NCBI GenBank assembly: GCA_946480785.1 | Contig: CAMLLD010000022.1 | Coordinates: 6,166 to 70,165, forward strand | Source of the DNA: an uncultured Blastocatellia bacterium | Lineage (GTDB): Bacteria > Acidobacteriota > Blastocatellia > Pyrinomonadales > Pyrinomonadaceae | Length of the DNA: 64,000 bases | Direction of reading: 5' to 3' | Part shown: one piece after another, positions 38,753 through 48,665 of the stretch | How the letters are laid out: every line of letters begins with the position of its first letter | Numbering within the stretch: position 1 is the first letter of the stretch | Notes under the pieces: generated by a model | What the model was told of the DNA's origin: nothing | What the model saw: the letters and a program-made list of their open reading frames with translations, nothing else | The model's database searches: none | Position numbers and translations under genes: made by a program

Positions 38753-40387
38753 TTAAACGAGGTTGGCAGGTAACACGAACTGACCGATGTGCGGACCGGT
38801 GTAATTCAGGCTCGTGCGCAACGAGAGTTCGAGCGCGTCGCGCGTGTGCTCCGGCGCGATCACCGCATCGACAAAGCCGCGCGCCGCGGCGTATTTCGCA
38901 TCGAGCTCCTGGTCGTAGGTCTGGCGAACTTTGTCCATTTCCGCGAGCAGCTCGGCGTCGGGAGTTTGACCGTTCTTTTTTAACTTCTCGAGTTGGCTGC
39001 CAAACACCGCCTGCACGGCCGAGTCGCCTTCCATCACGCCCATTCGGCCGGTGGGCCAACTGTAGATGAAGTCGGGATCGAAACCCTGCCCGGCCATCGC
39101 GTAGTAACCGGCGCCCGAAGCGTGGTTCACGGTTAACACGAGCTTGGGCACGAGCGCGGTAGCCATCGCTTCGACAAACTTCGCCCCCGCGCGAATGATT
39201 CCCGAGTGTTCCGCGTCTGGTCCAACCATGAAGCCGGACACATCCTGCACAAACAAGAGGGGCGTGCGATGACGATTGCACGTCTCGATGAAGTAAGCGA
39301 CTTTCTCCGCCGACTCGGTGTAAACGATCCCGCCGAAGCGTGGCGGCTTGCCGGAAACGCGCACCATGCCGCGATGATTTGCGATCACGCCGACCTGAAT
39401 GCCGCGCACGCGCGCGTGGCCGGTGATCATCTCCTTCGCGTAGTCCGCTTGAAACTCATCGAGACGACCTTCATCAAGCAGACACTCGAGCAACTTGCGC
39501 ACGTCGTACGGCTGGCGATGATCTTCGGGAATGATCTCGTAGAGTTCTTCCGCCGCACGCAGCGGGTCGGCGTTTGGATTTTTGACCTCACACGGATCAG
39601 GTTTCGGCAGTTCGGCAACGAACTCGCGAATCTTCTCGACGCACGCATCGTCATCAGGAACGCGATAATGGGCCACGCCGCTTAGCTCGTTGTGCGTGCG
39701 CGCGCCGCCGAGCGTTTCGTTGTCGATCGTCTGGCCGGTCGCGCCTTTTACGAGGTTTGCGCCGCCGAGACCCATGAACGACGTGTTCTCGACCATGATG
39801 ATGATGTCCGACAACGCCGGCAGATACGCGCCGCCGGCGATGCATGGTCCCATCACCGCCGAGATCTGCGGCACTTTCAGATAGTGGCGCATAATCGAGT
39901 TGTAATAGAAGATGCGCGACGCGCCGTACTGTCCCGGAAACACGCCGCCCTGATACGGAAGATTCACGCCGGCCGAGTCGACCAGATAAATGATCGGCAC
40001 GCGCGAGCGCATCGCGATCTCCTGCGCGCGCAATATCTTCTTGATCGTTTCGGGCCACCACGAGCCCGCCTTTACCGTCGCGTCGTTCGCGACGACTACG
40101 ACTTCCCTGCCCTCGACTCGCCCGACAACCGTAACCACACCCGCCGCCGGCGCGCCACCGTCATACTGATCGTGAGCGACCAGCAACCCGATCTCCTGCA
40201 CGTAGGCGTCTTTGTCGAGCAGTTTCTCAATGCGTTCGCGCGCGGTGAGCTTGCCTTGTTGATGCTGGCGATCGATCTTGTCCGCGCCGCCGCCGAGACG
40301 CAGACGCGCTTCGAGTTGCTGCAGCTCATTCGTGAGCTCGCGCAAACGAGAAGGTGATTGTTGAGTAGCCGTGTCCAGTTTTTTCAT
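38753..40387 (-). CDS. Acyl-CoA carboxylase beta subunit (methylcrotonoyl/geranyl-CoA carboxylase type)
   Basis: 544 residues of the carboxyltransferase family. Visible are GKLTARERIEKLLDKDAYVQ, VPIIYLVDSAGVNLPYQGGV, MGLGGANLVKGATGQTIDNE and the C-terminal SGAGYYAMAGQGFDPDFIYS. This subunit transfers carboxyl from biotin to acyl-CoA. The length and the YYAMAGQGFDP region fit MccB/LiuB/AtuC better than propionyl-CoA carboxylase. The biotin-carrying alpha subunit is not in the window. Context (AtuA, hydratase) supports leucine or terpene catabolism. Confidence 0.88.
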   Translation of the reverse strand: MKKLDTATQQSPSRLRELTNELQQLEARLRLGGGADKIDRQHQQGKLTARERIEKLLDKDAYVQEIGLLVAHDQYDGGAPAAGVVTVVGRVEGREVVVVANDATVKAGSWWPETIKKILRAQEIAMRSRVPIIYLVDSAGVNLPYQGGVFPGQYGASRIFYYNSIMRHYLKVPQISAVMGPCIAGGAYLPALSDIIIMVENTSFMGLGGANLVKGATGQTIDNETLGGARTHNELSGVAHYRVPDDDACVEKIREFVAELPKPDPCEVKNPNADPLRAAEELYEIIPEDHRQPYDVRKLLECLLDEGRLDEFQADYAKEMITGHARVRGIQVGVIANHRGMVRVSGKPPRFGGIVYTESAEKVAYFIETCNRHRTPLLFVQDVSGFMVGPDAEHSGIIRAGAKFVEAMATALVPKLVLTVNHASGAGYYAMAGQGFDPDFIYSWPTGRMGVMEGDSAVQAVFGSQLEKLKKNGQTPDAELLAEMDKVRQTYDQELDAKYAAARGFVDAVIAPEHTRDALELSLRTSLNYTGPHIGQFVLPANLV

Positions 40388-40414
40388 CTTGTCGGTATTA
40401 ATCGTCTGTTCCTA

Positions 40415-41722
40415 TCAGCCCTGGTGCCAGATTCGATTCAGCAGCGCAGTCGTGTTCGCCTTCTCGGGTATTCCCTCAAGAATCAGCACGCGCGCGCCAC
40501 GCAACTCTACCACGCCGTGGCTCGTTGCCGTTTTCCACTCGTGACGTTCGCCGCGTTCGGTATTTGAAGTAACGTCGGTCGCCTGTGCATCAGGATAACG
40601 GTTCCAGGTGCGCTTGAGATAAGCATCGAAGAACTCGCGCGCGTCAACGGGCGTGTCCCACGCCGTGATTTGCGCCACGAAAAGCTCCGCCGGAGTCGCG
40701 CCTTCATAAAGCGCAAACTCATCCCCGCCCCAACCGGCCGCCGCTTTCTTCGACTCCGCCGCATCGTTCAAATACTCGTCTAGTAACAGGTAACAACCCC
40801 ACTCGCCGTTCACGTCACTGTCGATGCGTTTCCACGTTGGACCAAGTTGCAGCTTCAACTCCGGCAGCGTCAGTTTCAACGGCGCTTCGTACGCGAAGTA
40901 CTTCTCCGGATGCATGATCTGCTCGGTCGACTGCGGCAATTTCGTAAACGCTTTCGAGACAAGGTCCCAACCACCGTTCCGGTAAACGGCGGTGGCCCAG
41001 TTCGAACCCGCTTCGTACGGAAACAGCAGCGACTCGCGCAGCGCGCGCGGCGCGGCCTTGAACTGCTCCGTCGCATTTTCCTGCGAACCGAGGCTCTTGA
41101 TGAAAGCGAGTGCGACGAGCGGATGCTTCGCCATGTAGAGCGTCATCGCGAGCGTAGCATCACCTTCGATCAACGCGTGCGCGGCGAGCTCGGCGTCGGA
41201 GTCGCCTTTGGGCCACTTGTCGAACCGCTTGAGATTGAAGTGCTGGTCCTGCAAGGCGTGGGTCAGTTCGTGGGCCATCACCGGCTTCTGCCCTTCGAGC
41301 TCGATCCAGTCAGCGAGGTAAAACTGCTGCGCCTTTGGATCGTAGTAACCCGCGACCTGTTCGGTCAGCAACTTGATCAGGAACGGCCGGTACTCGAAAT
41401 TGTTCGGCGCGAGACCGAAAACCCGGAGCAGCGCCTCGGTAGCGTGCATCTCGGCGGGCGTGGTCTCCTCGTTGAGGTTCCGCACGATCATGCGCTCGAT
41501 TTCGGCGCGCGACTGGGCGCCGCTCTTCACCGGCCGCATGATCGAAAGCTCGCGCAATTCGCTGGTTTCTTTAAGAACGGCGTCGGTCGTAGAGACGATT
41601 GCGGCGTTTTGGGCCGCGCCGGTCGCAGCGCCCGCCTGGGCGTGGGTCCGGACCGTCAGGGCGCCGGCATAGAGACAAATCAGGATGAGCAGGGCCACGG
41701 GAAGGTTAATTTTCTTTGACAT
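40415..41722 (-). CDS. Secreted zincin-like metalloprotease, uncharacterised
   Basis: 435 residues with a signal peptide (LPVALLILICLYAGALTVRT). The sequence KPVMAHELTHALQDQHFNLK carries the HExxH zinc motif, preceded by VAGYYDPKAQQFYLADWIEL and followed by ELAAHALIEGDATLAMTLYM, whose Glu may be the third zinc ligand. I do not recognise a named family. Exported metallopeptidase activity is inferred from the motif. It lies 27 bp upstream of the carboxylase gene. Confidence 0.72.
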   Translation of the reverse strand: MSKKINLPVALLILICLYAGALTVRTHAQAGAATGAAQNAAIVSTTDAVLKETSELRELSIMRPVKSGAQSRAEIERMIVRNLNEETTPAEMHATEALLRVFGLAPNNFEYRPFLIKLLTEQVAGYYDPKAQQFYLADWIELEGQKPVMAHELTHALQDQHFNLKRFDKWPKGDSDAELAAHALIEGDATLAMTLYMAKHPLVALAFIKSLGSQENATEQFKAAPRALRESLLFPYEAGSNWATAVYRNGGWDLVSKAFTKLPQSTEQIMHPEKYFAYEAPLKLTLPELKLQLGPTWKRIDSDVNGEWGCYLLLDEYLNDAAESKKAAAGWGGDEFALYEGATPAELFVAQITAWDTPVDAREFFDAYLKRTWNRYPDAQATDVTSNTERGERHEWKTATSHGVVELRGARVLILEGIPEKANTTALLNRIWHQG

Positions 41723-41821
41723 ATTGATGGTTCACTCTTATAGTCCGCTAAACGTTCACAGCTCGATTCGAGGGAGACCCATTCCTTCGCGCACTCTGAA
41801 AGGGTTGAAGGTTTTGTTCAG

Positions 41822-42316
41822 ATGACAAGCCCTGCTCCTGATGATGTATTCGGCGTTTGGCATGAGACGATGTTACGCGTCCGCTATGCCGAAACGGACA
41901 AGATGGGCATCGTTTATTATGCCAACTATCTCGTCTGGTTCGAAATAGGCCGCACGGATTATTGTCGGGCGCGGGGTTTTTCTTACCGCGACATGGAAGA
42001 GAACGACGACGCTTTCCTCGTCGTGGCGGAGTCTTATTGCCGCTACAAAGCTCCCGCGTATTACGACGATGAACTGATTGTTCGGACGCACATCACGGAA
42101 TTGCGTAAGCGTTCACTTCGTTTTGGCTACGAGATCGTGCGCGCGGTGAGCGGGCAGGTCGTCGCCGAGGGCGAGACCGGGCACGTCATCACCGACGGCA
42201 ACGGCCGCGTGCGCTCGTTTCCCGAAGGATACGCGCAGAGATTATTGGCGCCGCCGATCGTGAAGACTCACTCCGGTGCGGTCGGCGCAGTGCCGAAAGA
42301 GACCGCGCCTGAATAG
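41822..42316 (+). CDS. Acyl-CoA thioesterase, YbgC/4-hydroxybenzoyl-CoA thioesterase family
   Basis: 164 residues, a single hot-dog domain. The N-terminal VRYAETDKMGIVYYANYLVW has the catalytic Asp position of the YbgC/FcbC family, followed by FEIGRTDYCRARGFSYRDME. Such enzymes hydrolyse short-chain or aromatic acyl-CoA and often act near the cell envelope. It is divergent from the metalloprotease gene. The natural substrate is not predictable. Confidence 0.88.
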   Translation: MTSPAPDDVFGVWHETMLRVRYAETDKMGIVYYANYLVWFEIGRTDYCRARGFSYRDMEENDDAFLVVAESYCRYKAPAYYDDELIVRTHITELRKRSLRFGYEIVRAVSGQVVAEGETGHVITDGNGRVRSFPEGYAQRLLAPPIVKTHSGAVGAVPKETAPE

Positions 42317-42473
42317 TTGTCCTAACGATCGGATAACTCCTGTAGTATCTATTCCCTGTCACAACTCACTACCGCACGGTGTTTCCCAAGTAGCACGTCT
42401 CCCTGCGATCTTTTGTAACTTTTTTCTGATTGGCTCGTTTTAACTTCAGAGCCATCGCCTGATCTCTCTAAGT

Positions 42474-42509
42474 AAAAAGCCCCGCTGCTACTTGCGATAG
42501 CAACGAGGC
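42474..42509 (-). terminator. Strong terminator hairpin, minus-strand orientation
   Basis: GCCCCGCTGCTA (42479-42490) pairs with TAGCAACGAGGC (42498-42509), a 12-bp stem with one mismatch and a 7-nt loop. On the minus strand it is followed by TTTTTAC, the U-tract expected of a Rho-independent terminator. No minus-strand gene is annotated just upstream (42510-42620), so either it serves the plus-strand thioesterase weakly or a small minus-strand transcript ends here. Nothing coding is seen in the 303-bp gap. Confidence 0.65.
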
Positions 42510-42619
42510 TCTTTGATGACAATACAAAGTTCGTCGCCTTGCGGCGCACGAAGATGCATCGTCGGCACGCGGCATCTTAGCGCACACGGTAACGAGCTTC
42601 AACCTGGGGAGGGTTTATC

Positions 42620-43591
42620 ATGCGTCACCGTGTGTTTTCGTCTGCTTTACTCACCCTCATACTCTGCGTCTTCATTTCTACTCAAGCGCAAACGCCCGAA
42701 GCGGCGGTCAATGCTTTCAACGAAGGGTTGAAGAAAACCGAGCGCGGCGATCTGGACGGCGCGATCGAAGCCTTCACTCGCGCGATTGCGCTCAGTTCGC
42801 GACTCGACAATCGCAAACAGTCGTCGCGCCCGCCCGCGAGCTCTTTCAACGGCTCGAGCGTCTCCACTCCGGCAGAAGTCGTGCCCGACAACGTTACGGT
42901 CATCGATCCGTTCACCGCCGATGCTTACAACAATCGCGGCTTCGCGCGTTTTAAGAAGAGCGATTTCGTCGGCGCGATTGAAGACTTCAATGCCGCACTG
43001 CGTGTGCGACCCGGCCTCGTCATCGCTTATCTGAACCGTGCGGCAGCGCTGGAAGCGAAGGGTGATTCGGAGCGCGCGCTGAAGGATCTCGACAAGGCCG
43101 TTGCGCTCAAGAAAGATTTTTACCAGGCTTACATCAATCGCGGCAGTTTGTTTCACGATCTGGGCCACGAGCAGGAAGCACTTTCGGATCTGAACCGCGC
43201 GATTGAGTTGAAGAACGACGTCGCCGAAGCGTACTACCAACGCGGCTACGTTCAGCTCGCGCTGAGCAAGTGGGACGAATCAATCAAGGACTTCGATCGC
43301 GCGCTCGAGCTCGAGCCGACGATGGCCTGGGCTTATCAGGGCCGTGGCACGGTGGCGATGAAGAAAGGCCAGATGGAACGGGCGATCAAAGATTTCACGC
43401 ACGCGATCGAACACAGCCCGGATCTCGTTTATGCCTATTTCAATCGCGGTTTGGCGCAGTTGTATCTCGGAAATGAAGCGGCCGCGCAGAGCGACTTCGA
43501 CACGTGCTTGAAGTTGAAGCCCGAGATTAAAGCCGAACTTGACGACAAGATTGGTTTAGCGCGACACCTGCGCAATACGAGGAAGGAATAG
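42620..43591 (+). CDS. Secreted TPR-repeat protein
   Basis: 323 residues with a signal peptide (FSSALLTLILCVFISTQAQT). Tetratricopeptide repeats run almost to the end (AYNNRGFARFKKSDFVGAIE, AYLNRAAALEAKGDSERALK, AYYQRGYVQLALSKWDESIK, AYFNRGLAQLYLGNEAAAQS). A Ser/Pro linker of about 40 residues splits the first repeat from the rest. GGGGAGGG lies 4 bp before the ATG. The role is a periplasmic protein-protein scaffold; partners are unknown. Confidence 0.85.
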   Translation: MRHRVFSSALLTLILCVFISTQAQTPEAAVNAFNEGLKKTERGDLDGAIEAFTRAIALSSRLDNRKQSSRPPASSFNGSSVSTPAEVVPDNVTVIDPFTADAYNNRGFARFKKSDFVGAIEDFNAALRVRPGLVIAYLNRAAALEAKGDSERALKDLDKAVALKKDFYQAYINRGSLFHDLGHEQEALSDLNRAIELKNDVAEAYYQRGYVQLALSKWDESIKDFDRALELEPTMAWAYQGRGTVAMKKGQMERAIKDFTHAIEHSPDLVYAYFNRGLAQLYLGNEAAAQSDFDTCLKLKPEIKAELDDKIGLARHLRNTRKE

Positions 43592-43592
43592 C

Positions 43593-44375
43593 TTACTGAT
43601 CGTGGGCCAGGTTCACGCGTTCAATCGATCTGGCGTGGCCGGTTTCTTCATCGACATCAATCACAGCCCCACAAATACGCACCGCGCCGCTCGCATGATC
43701 GGCGCGGCGCGCTGTCACTGAAGTAAAGCGCGCGATCACGTCGGCTTTGTTCATCCCGATCACGCCCGCGTAACTGCCCGTCATTCCGAGATCCGTCAGG
43801 TACGCAGTGCCCTGCGGCAAGATCCTCTCATCAGCAGTCTGCACGTGCGTATGTGTCCCAACCACCGCCGACACGCGCCCGTCCAAATGCCAGCCCATCG
43901 CCACTTTCTCCGACGTCGCTTCGGCGTGCATGTCAACCAGTCGCACGGAAGTATCTTTCGGCAACGATTGCAAAATCTCGTTGACGATGCGAAACGGATC
44001 GTCAGACGGCGGCATGAAGACGCGGCCCATCACGTTGATTACTGCGACGCGAATTCCCTTCACTTCTCCCGTCCAGAAACCGCTGCCGGGCGTGTTGGGC
44101 GGATAGTTCGCCGGACGAACGAGGCGCGGCTGTTTGCGGATGTAGTCGATTGCTTCTTTCTTGTCGAAGATGTGATTGCCGGAAGTCATCACGTCGATGC
44201 CGGTCGCGAAGAGTTGTTCGCAAAGCGCGGGGGTGACGGAGAAACCGCCCGCGAGGTTTTCGGCGTTCATGATCGCGAGATCGATCTGATTTTGTTCGCG
44301 CAAATCCTGAATACGCTCGAGCACTGCCACGCGCCCGGGCTTCGCCACCACATCACCGATCATGAGGATCTTCAT
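43593..44375 (-). CDS. YmdB family metallophosphoesterase
   Basis: 260 residues. [20 protein letters not shown] starts the TIGR00282/YmdB family. Metal-binding motifs are [51 protein letters not shown] and [20 protein letters not shown]. YmdB of Bacillus hydrolyses 2',3'-cAMP and affects biofilm fate. Length and motifs are normal. It is convergent with the TPR gene (1-bp gap) and lies beyond the 6S RNA terminator. Confidence 0.92.
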   Translation of the reverse strand: MKILMIGDVVAKPGRVAVLERIQDLREQNQIDLAIMNAENLAGGFSVTPALCEQLFATGIDVMTSGNHIFDKKEAIDYIRKQPRLVRPANYPPNTPGSGFWTGEVKGIRVAVINVMGRVFMPPSDDPFRIVNEILQSLPKDTSVRLVDMHAEATSEKVAMGWHLDGRVSAVVGTHTHVQTADERILPQGTAYLTDLGMTGSYAGVIGMNKADVIARFTSVTARRADHASGAVRICGAVIDVDEETGHARSIERVNLAHDQ

Positions 44376-44412
44376 AAGCTTAAATTGGAGGGCCTACAAA
44401 AAAGGGGCTACA

Positions 44413-44450
44413 CAAAAAAGACCGCAAATCTCAGTCGAGATAGGCGGTTT
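44413..44450 (-). terminator. Rho-independent terminator after 6S RNA
   Basis: On the minus strand, ACCGC pairs with GCGGT and ATCTC with GAGAT across a 4-nt loop (plus-strand arms 44421-44432 and 44437-44448), followed directly by CTTTTTTGTG. It lies just downstream of the 6S RNA closing stem and would end that transcript as well as any zapA read-through. Confidence 0.82.
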
Positions 44451-44455
44451 TTATT

Positions 44456-44660
44456 GGCGGGAGGGAGATCCGCATCTGTCGTTCCGAAGCCGTAATTGAA
44501 CCTGCAATGACAGGTGGGTGACCTCTTAATGACGTAGCCTCTGGCAGTTCTTAACGATGAAGAAATGCACTGGCTAGACGACCTCGGTCTCCCGAATCAA
44601 CGGCGTTGGCTCAATCATCGTAAATCGGTGACGAACACCGCAGAACGTTACCCTCCGCCG
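44456..44660 (-). ncRNA. ssrS: 6S RNA candidate
   Basis: A noncoding stretch of about 205 nt follows zapA on the same strand, the classic position of 6S RNA. The ends form a closing stem: GGCGGAGGG at the 5' end (plus 44651-44659) with CCCTCCCGCC at the 3' end (plus 44456-44465), one bulge. An inner TAGCC/GGCTA helix brackets a terminal stem, leaving a bubble between. A TAATAT -10 element (plus 44667-44672) puts the transcription start at the first base of the closing stem, and a terminator follows the 3' end. 6S RNA binds the sigma-70 holoenzyme in stationary phase. Assigned by context and fold, not by a covariance search. Confidence 0.72.
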
Positions 44661-44724
44661 TGCGGGATATTAACACAACGACGCGAATTTTGTCCTTTGT
44701 ACTATTGTTGAAATTCAGGCTGAT

Positions 44725-45114
44725 TTAGCCTAGTGAAAGCTTGCCCGCGCCGCCCTGCTCGTTTTCGAGGCTCGTTCTGACTTTCAACAGGCGATCGAGC
44801 ATTTCGGCACACTCGGCGCTGCGCGCGGCGAGTTGCGCGTCGGCCTGTTCGTGCATGTTCTTGAGGCGGTGAAGTTCGTCGGCGATGTGCAGCGCCGCGA
44901 GGATCGCGACTTTCAGCGAGTCGACGGTGAGCGTGCCCGAAGAGATCTCTCGCATCCGGCTGTCGACAAACTCCGCGAGTTGAATGATGTATTCGGTGTC
45001 GCCGTCGGAGCGGATGTTGTAGGTCTGGTTGTAAATCTCGACACGAATTGTCGGACTGCTGGTCGTGCCTTCCATACTGCTTTTATTGATCATGCGGCCG
45101 ATACCGGAACTCAT
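44725..45114 (-). CDS. zapA: Cell division protein ZapA
   Basis: 129 residues. The core TIRVEIYNQTYNIRSDGDTE and LAEFVDSRMREISSGTLTVD, then LAALHIADELHRLKN, are typical of ZapA, followed by a C-terminal coiled coil. ZapA crosslinks FtsZ filaments at the Z ring. The annotated start overlaps the ZapB-like stop by 4 bp; internal starts at Met8 or Met14 are possible. The neighbours pheT and 6S RNA match the conserved pheST-zapA-ssrS order. Confidence 0.9.
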   Translation of the reverse strand: MSSGIGRMINKSSMEGTTSSPTIRVEIYNQTYNIRSDGDTEYIIQLAEFVDSRMREISSGTLTVDSLKVAILAALHIADELHRLKNMHEQADAQLAARSAECAEMLDRLLKVRTSLENEQGGAGKLSLG

Positions 45115-45389
45115 CTGAGTTCCTCTGCCATCTCCGGATCGAGAGCAGCGACGGCGTCGAGCATCGCTTCCACTTTCATGCGAATCGTTTCGCGTTCGGC
45201 GAGCAGCTTCTCGACCTGACTTTCGAGTCGCTCCTTTTCGTTCAGCACGTTGCCCATGTCGCGATGAATGAGCGCAAGTTCTTTTTCGAGGTTCTCTTTT
45301 TCCTGACGCAGCGTCTTGGTGAGTTCGATGGTCCGGTAGATCTTATCTTCGAGATGTGAGAACTTTTCCAACCCTGAAAGACCAACCAT
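45111..45389 (-). CDS. zapB: ZapB-like coiled-coil cell division protein
   Basis: 92 residues from the ATG at 45389, which has CAGGAGATAAAG just upstream; a longer frame starting at 45461 has no such site. The body is one continuous coiled coil (TIELTKTLRQEKENLEKELA, NEKERLESQVEKLLAERETI) ending in LDPEMAEELR. Overlap with zapA and the coiled-coil form suggest a ZapB-type partner. Sequence identity to E. coli ZapB is not claimed. Confidence 0.75.
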   Translation of the reverse strand: MVGLSGLEKFSHLEDKIYRTIELTKTLRQEKENLEKELALIHRDMGNVLNEKERLESQVEKLLAERETIRMKVEAMLDAVAALDPEMAEELR

Positions 45390-45509
45390 CTTTATCTCCT
45401 GCGTTTTTGAACTAAGTTGAAGTGCGAACGCGATTATCCGTCTTCGCGCTTGTGAGCGCAAGACTCATTTCGCGCTCGCGGCAGATTTATTTTCCTGCAG
45501 TGAATCTTT

Positions 45510-47537
45510 CTATCGTTGCTGTGCGGAAAAAGTGTCGAGCAACGACGACGTCAGTTGCGCGTGACGCTCTTCGACTTCTTCATCGCGCAACGTGCGCTCG
45601 TCCGAGCGATACTCCAGACGCAACGTCACCGATCGTTTCGACGACGGGATGTTTCCCCCTTCGAAAGTGCCCACCAGCTTCGCGCTGCGAAAGTCGGGGA
45701 TGCGCTGTTGATCGACGGCGCGCAGCACGTCGTCGAGCGCGATGTTGCGGTTGAGGAGGAGAGAGATGTCACGTACGACTGACGGGTAGCGCGGGAGCGA
45801 CGCGTACTGCACAACTCTTGCCGGTCCATTAAGTAATGACTCCAAATCGAGTTCCATTACATAAACCGGATTGCGAAATTTGTAATTCGCGGCGACGCTC
45901 TCTGCCAAACGCCCGATACTGCCAATCTCCGTTCCGTCGCTGAGTTTGATCAGGGCGGATTGCCCCGCGCGCAAATTCGGCGCAGAGCTTTGAGTGAAAG
46001 TCAGCGGCGTCAAACTCATCCAGTCGACTGCGGTTTCGAGCGCGCCTTTCACGTCGTAGAAATCGATCTCGCGTTCGGCTTGTGCTTTGTTTGCTTCGAG
46101 CGCGCCGCCGGTCGCGACGAGCGCGCACGAGAGACGTTCCTGCGGTAACTCGTTTGCCGTCATCGCGCCGAAAACACGGCCGATCTCAAACAGACGCACG
46201 TCGCGCAGGCCGTGATTGAGATTGTGACGTAGTGCGTTCAGGAGACCCGGCAACAGCGTCGCACGCATGAAGGCGGCGTCTTCGATAATCGGGTTCTTTA
46301 GCTCGGGCTGGTCGTCTGTTTGCTTTGGCGCGAAGCTGAAGTTGATTGCTTCGTAATAGCCGAAGGCGTTCATCGCGCGACGCAAGAGACGTTGCTTCAT
46401 CTCGCTCGGTTGGTATTCACCGGACGCGCTCGAGGGCGGAAGTTCCGAGCCGATCTTGTCGAAGCCTGTGTGACGCGCGACTTCTTCGACGAGATCTTCT
46501 TCCTGTTCGACGTCGATGCGCCACGACGGAACTTTGAACTCCAACTTGTCGACCGAGTCGTTGACGAGTTCGAAGCCGAGGCCTTTGAGAATCCGAAGTA
46601 TTTCGGCGCGCTCGACAGAAACGGAAGTCAGTTCAGCGATTCGCTCTGGTCGAAGAGTCACCGTGCGGGGAACAAAAGGAGTTGGGTAGATGTCGATCCG
46701 ATCTTCAGAGGCGAGGCCGCCTGCCAGCTCGCAGATCAGTTGCACGCAACGATCCTGGGCGAAGGGCACGCCGCCGCAATCAGCGCCGCGCTCGAAGCGA
46801 CGCGATGCTTCGGTGTCCATGCCGAGTTGACGCGCGGTGCGCCGCACTGAATCGGGATCGAAGTAAGCGCTTTCAATCAAAACGTCCGTCGTCGTGGAAG
46901 AGATTTCCGACTCTTCACCGCCCATGATGCCCGCCATGGCAACGGGCCGTTCGGCGTCGGCGATGACGAGCATGTCATTAGTTAGCGTGCGTTCGACGCC
47001 ATCGAGCGTTTTAAGTTTCTCGCCCGCGCTCGCGCGACGCACGACGATGCGCCGCCCGCCCAGCTTGTGAAAGTCGAAGGCGTGCAGCGGCTGGCCCAAC
47101 TCGTGCAGCACGTAGTTCGTGATGTCGGCAACGTTGTTGATGGAACGTTGTCCGATCGTTTCGAGGCGCTTCACGAGCCACTCCGGCGACGGACCAATTT
47201 TCACGCCGCGCACGAGCCGCGCGGCGTAACGCGGACAGAGATCGGGATCTTTGATTTCAACGGACGTGAGATCACCAGCGCGGCCCTCAGTCGGAAAAGA
47301 TTTGATCTCGGGCAGACGCAGTTGCTTGCGTTCGATGACGCTCACTTCGCGCGCGATCCCGACGTGCGAGAGACAGTCCGGCCGGTTCGACGGGACTTCA
47401 ACATCGATCACCGCGTCGTCATCGTGCTGCTCCACCGCGTCGATCGCGAGCCCGACGTTCGTCAGCCGATCGCGCAGCTCCTCCGGGCTGAGCTGCGTGT
47501 CGACGTAATCCTTAAGCCAGTCGTAACTGATGAGCAT
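45510..47537 (-). CDS. pheT: Phenylalanine-tRNA ligase beta subunit (short form)
   Basis: 675 residues. The N-terminus [20 protein letters not shown] passes directly from [20 protein letters not shown] to [20 protein letters not shown]. The OB-fold tRNA-binding (EMAP-like) domain that normally sits there is therefore absent, explaining the length about 110-120 residues below the usual. B3/B4 ([20 protein letters not shown]), B5 and the C-terminal anticodon-binding domain ([20 protein letters not shown]) are present. With PheS it charges tRNA-Phe. The pheS stop overlaps its ATG by 1 bp. Confidence 0.94.
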   Translation of the reverse strand: MLISYDWLKDYVDTQLSPEELRDRLTNVGLAIDAVEQHDDDAVIDVEVPSNRPDCLSHVGIAREVSVIERKQLRLPEIKSFPTEGRAGDLTSVEIKDPDLCPRYAARLVRGVKIGPSPEWLVKRLETIGQRSINNVADITNYVLHELGQPLHAFDFHKLGGRRIVVRRASAGEKLKTLDGVERTLTNDMLVIADAERPVAMAGIMGGEESEISSTTTDVLIESAYFDPDSVRRTARQLGMDTEASRRFERGADCGGVPFAQDRCVQLICELAGGLASEDRIDIYPTPFVPRTVTLRPERIAELTSVSVERAEILRILKGLGFELVNDSVDKLEFKVPSWRIDVEQEEDLVEEVARHTGFDKIGSELPPSSASGEYQPSEMKQRLLRRAMNAFGYYEAINFSFAPKQTDDQPELKNPIIEDAAFMRATLLPGLLNALRHNLNHGLRDVRLFEIGRVFGAMTANELPQERLSCALVATGGALEANKAQAEREIDFYDVKGALETAVDWMSLTPLTFTQSSAPNLRAGQSALIKLSDGTEIGSIGRLAESVAANYKFRNPVYVMELDLESLLNGPARVVQYASLPRYPSVVRDISLLLNRNIALDDVLRAVDQQRIPDFRSAKLVGTFEGGNIPSSKRSVTLRLEYRSDERTLRDEEVEERHAQLTSSLLDTFSAQQR

Positions 47538-48643
47538 TACTCAAACTGCTCCAAAAACCGAACGTCGTTCTCGAACAACAACCGAATATCATCAAGCTCG
47601 TACATCAACGCGCACATCCGATCGATGCCGAGTCCGAACGCGAACCCCGAATACACTTCCGGATCGACGCCCACCATGCGCAACACGTTCGGATGGACCA
47701 TTCCCGAACCGCCGAGCTCGATCCAGCCGGAGTTTTTGCAGATGCGGCAGCCCGCGCCCTTGCATTTGAAACAACTGAAATCAAACTCCGCGCTCGGCTC
47801 CGTGAACGGAAAGTACGACGGACGAAAACGCGTGACAGTATCCGGCCCGAACATCCGCCGCAGAAACTCCGTCACCGTGCCTTTCAAATGGGCCATCGTG
47901 ATGCCGCGGTCCACGCACAGTCCTTCGACCTGGTAGAACATCGGGTTGTGCGTCGGGTCGGGCGTGTCGCGCCGGAAGACGCGGCCGGGCGCGATCATGC
48001 GAATCGGCACGCCGCGACGCTGCATCGCGTGAATCTGCACGGTCGACGTTTGCGAACGCAGCGCAAAGCCGTCGGTGGTGTAGAACGTGTCCGCCTCGCC
48101 GCGCGCCGGATGGTTTTCGGGAATGTTCAGGGCAGTAAAGTTGTAGAAGTCAGTCTCGATCTCGCGGCCGTCTTCGATGACGTAGCCGAGCGCGACGAAA
48201 ATGTCTTCGATACGCTCGCGCAAGATCGTGATCGGGTGGCGATGACCGTAAGGCGGACGCCGGCCGGGCAGAGTCACGTCGATACTCTCGCGCGCGGTGC
48301 GTGCTTGTTCGATGTGCGCCTTGAGATTTTGCTCGGCTTTCTCAATCGCAGCGACTATGGCTACTTCCGCTGCTTGAACCGCCTGTCCGAACGAAGCACG
48401 CGCATCGGGAGCAACGCGTCCGATCAGTTTTTTCGCTGCCACCAAAGCACTTTTTTTACCTAAGTGGCGAGTGCGCAGATCTGACAACGCCCGCTCTTCG
48501 GTAATCGCCTCCTCGAACGGTAAGGAGAAAATGACACTTGAGTCCGACGCAAAGCGAGCAAAGCGTTCGAACTCTTGCTCGAACGCTTTGCGGGCTGCCT
48601 CAACTGTCTGTAAAGGCGTTTCTGCAGTTTGACTATCGGCCAT
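47537..48643 (-). CDS. pheS: Phenylalanine-tRNA ligase alpha subunit
   Basis: 368 residues. An N-terminal coiled coil is followed by class II motifs: [80 protein letters not shown] and [20 protein letters not shown] (motif 3). It forms the catalytic subunit of the heterotetramer with PheT. Two CxxC-like pairs ([20 protein letters not shown]) form a probable zinc-binding insertion seen in some PheS proteins. Confidence 0.95.
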   Translation of the reverse strand: MADSQTAETPLQTVEAARKAFEQEFERFARFASDSSVIFSLPFEEAITEERALSDLRTRHLGKKSALVAAKKLIGRVAPDARASFGQAVQAAEVAIVAAIEKAEQNLKAHIEQARTARESIDVTLPGRRPPYGHRHPITILRERIEDIFVALGYVIEDGREIETDFYNFTALNIPENHPARGEADTFYTTDGFALRSQTSTVQIHAMQRRGVPIRMIAPGRVFRRDTPDPTHNPMFYQVEGLCVDRGITMAHLKGTVTEFLRRMFGPDTVTRFRPSYFPFTEPSAEFDFSCFKCKGAGCRICKNSGWIELGGSGMVHPNVLRMVGVDPEVYSGFAFGLGIDRMCALMYELDDIRLLFENDVRFLEQFE

Positions 48644-48665
48644 CCTGTAAGTCCTGCAATCTTGT

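Noticed and set aside
38604..39281. N-terminal extension of the Pro/Thr-rich protein into the carboxylase gene
   Set aside because: It overlaps a well-conserved gene in another frame, whereas the ATG at 38603 has a strong ribosome binding site and a signal peptide.
44456..44660. tmRNA in the zapA-YmdB gap, suggested by GGTTCAAT
   Set aside because: No acceptor stem, no CCA end and no tag reading frame; the context and closing stem fit 6S RNA better.
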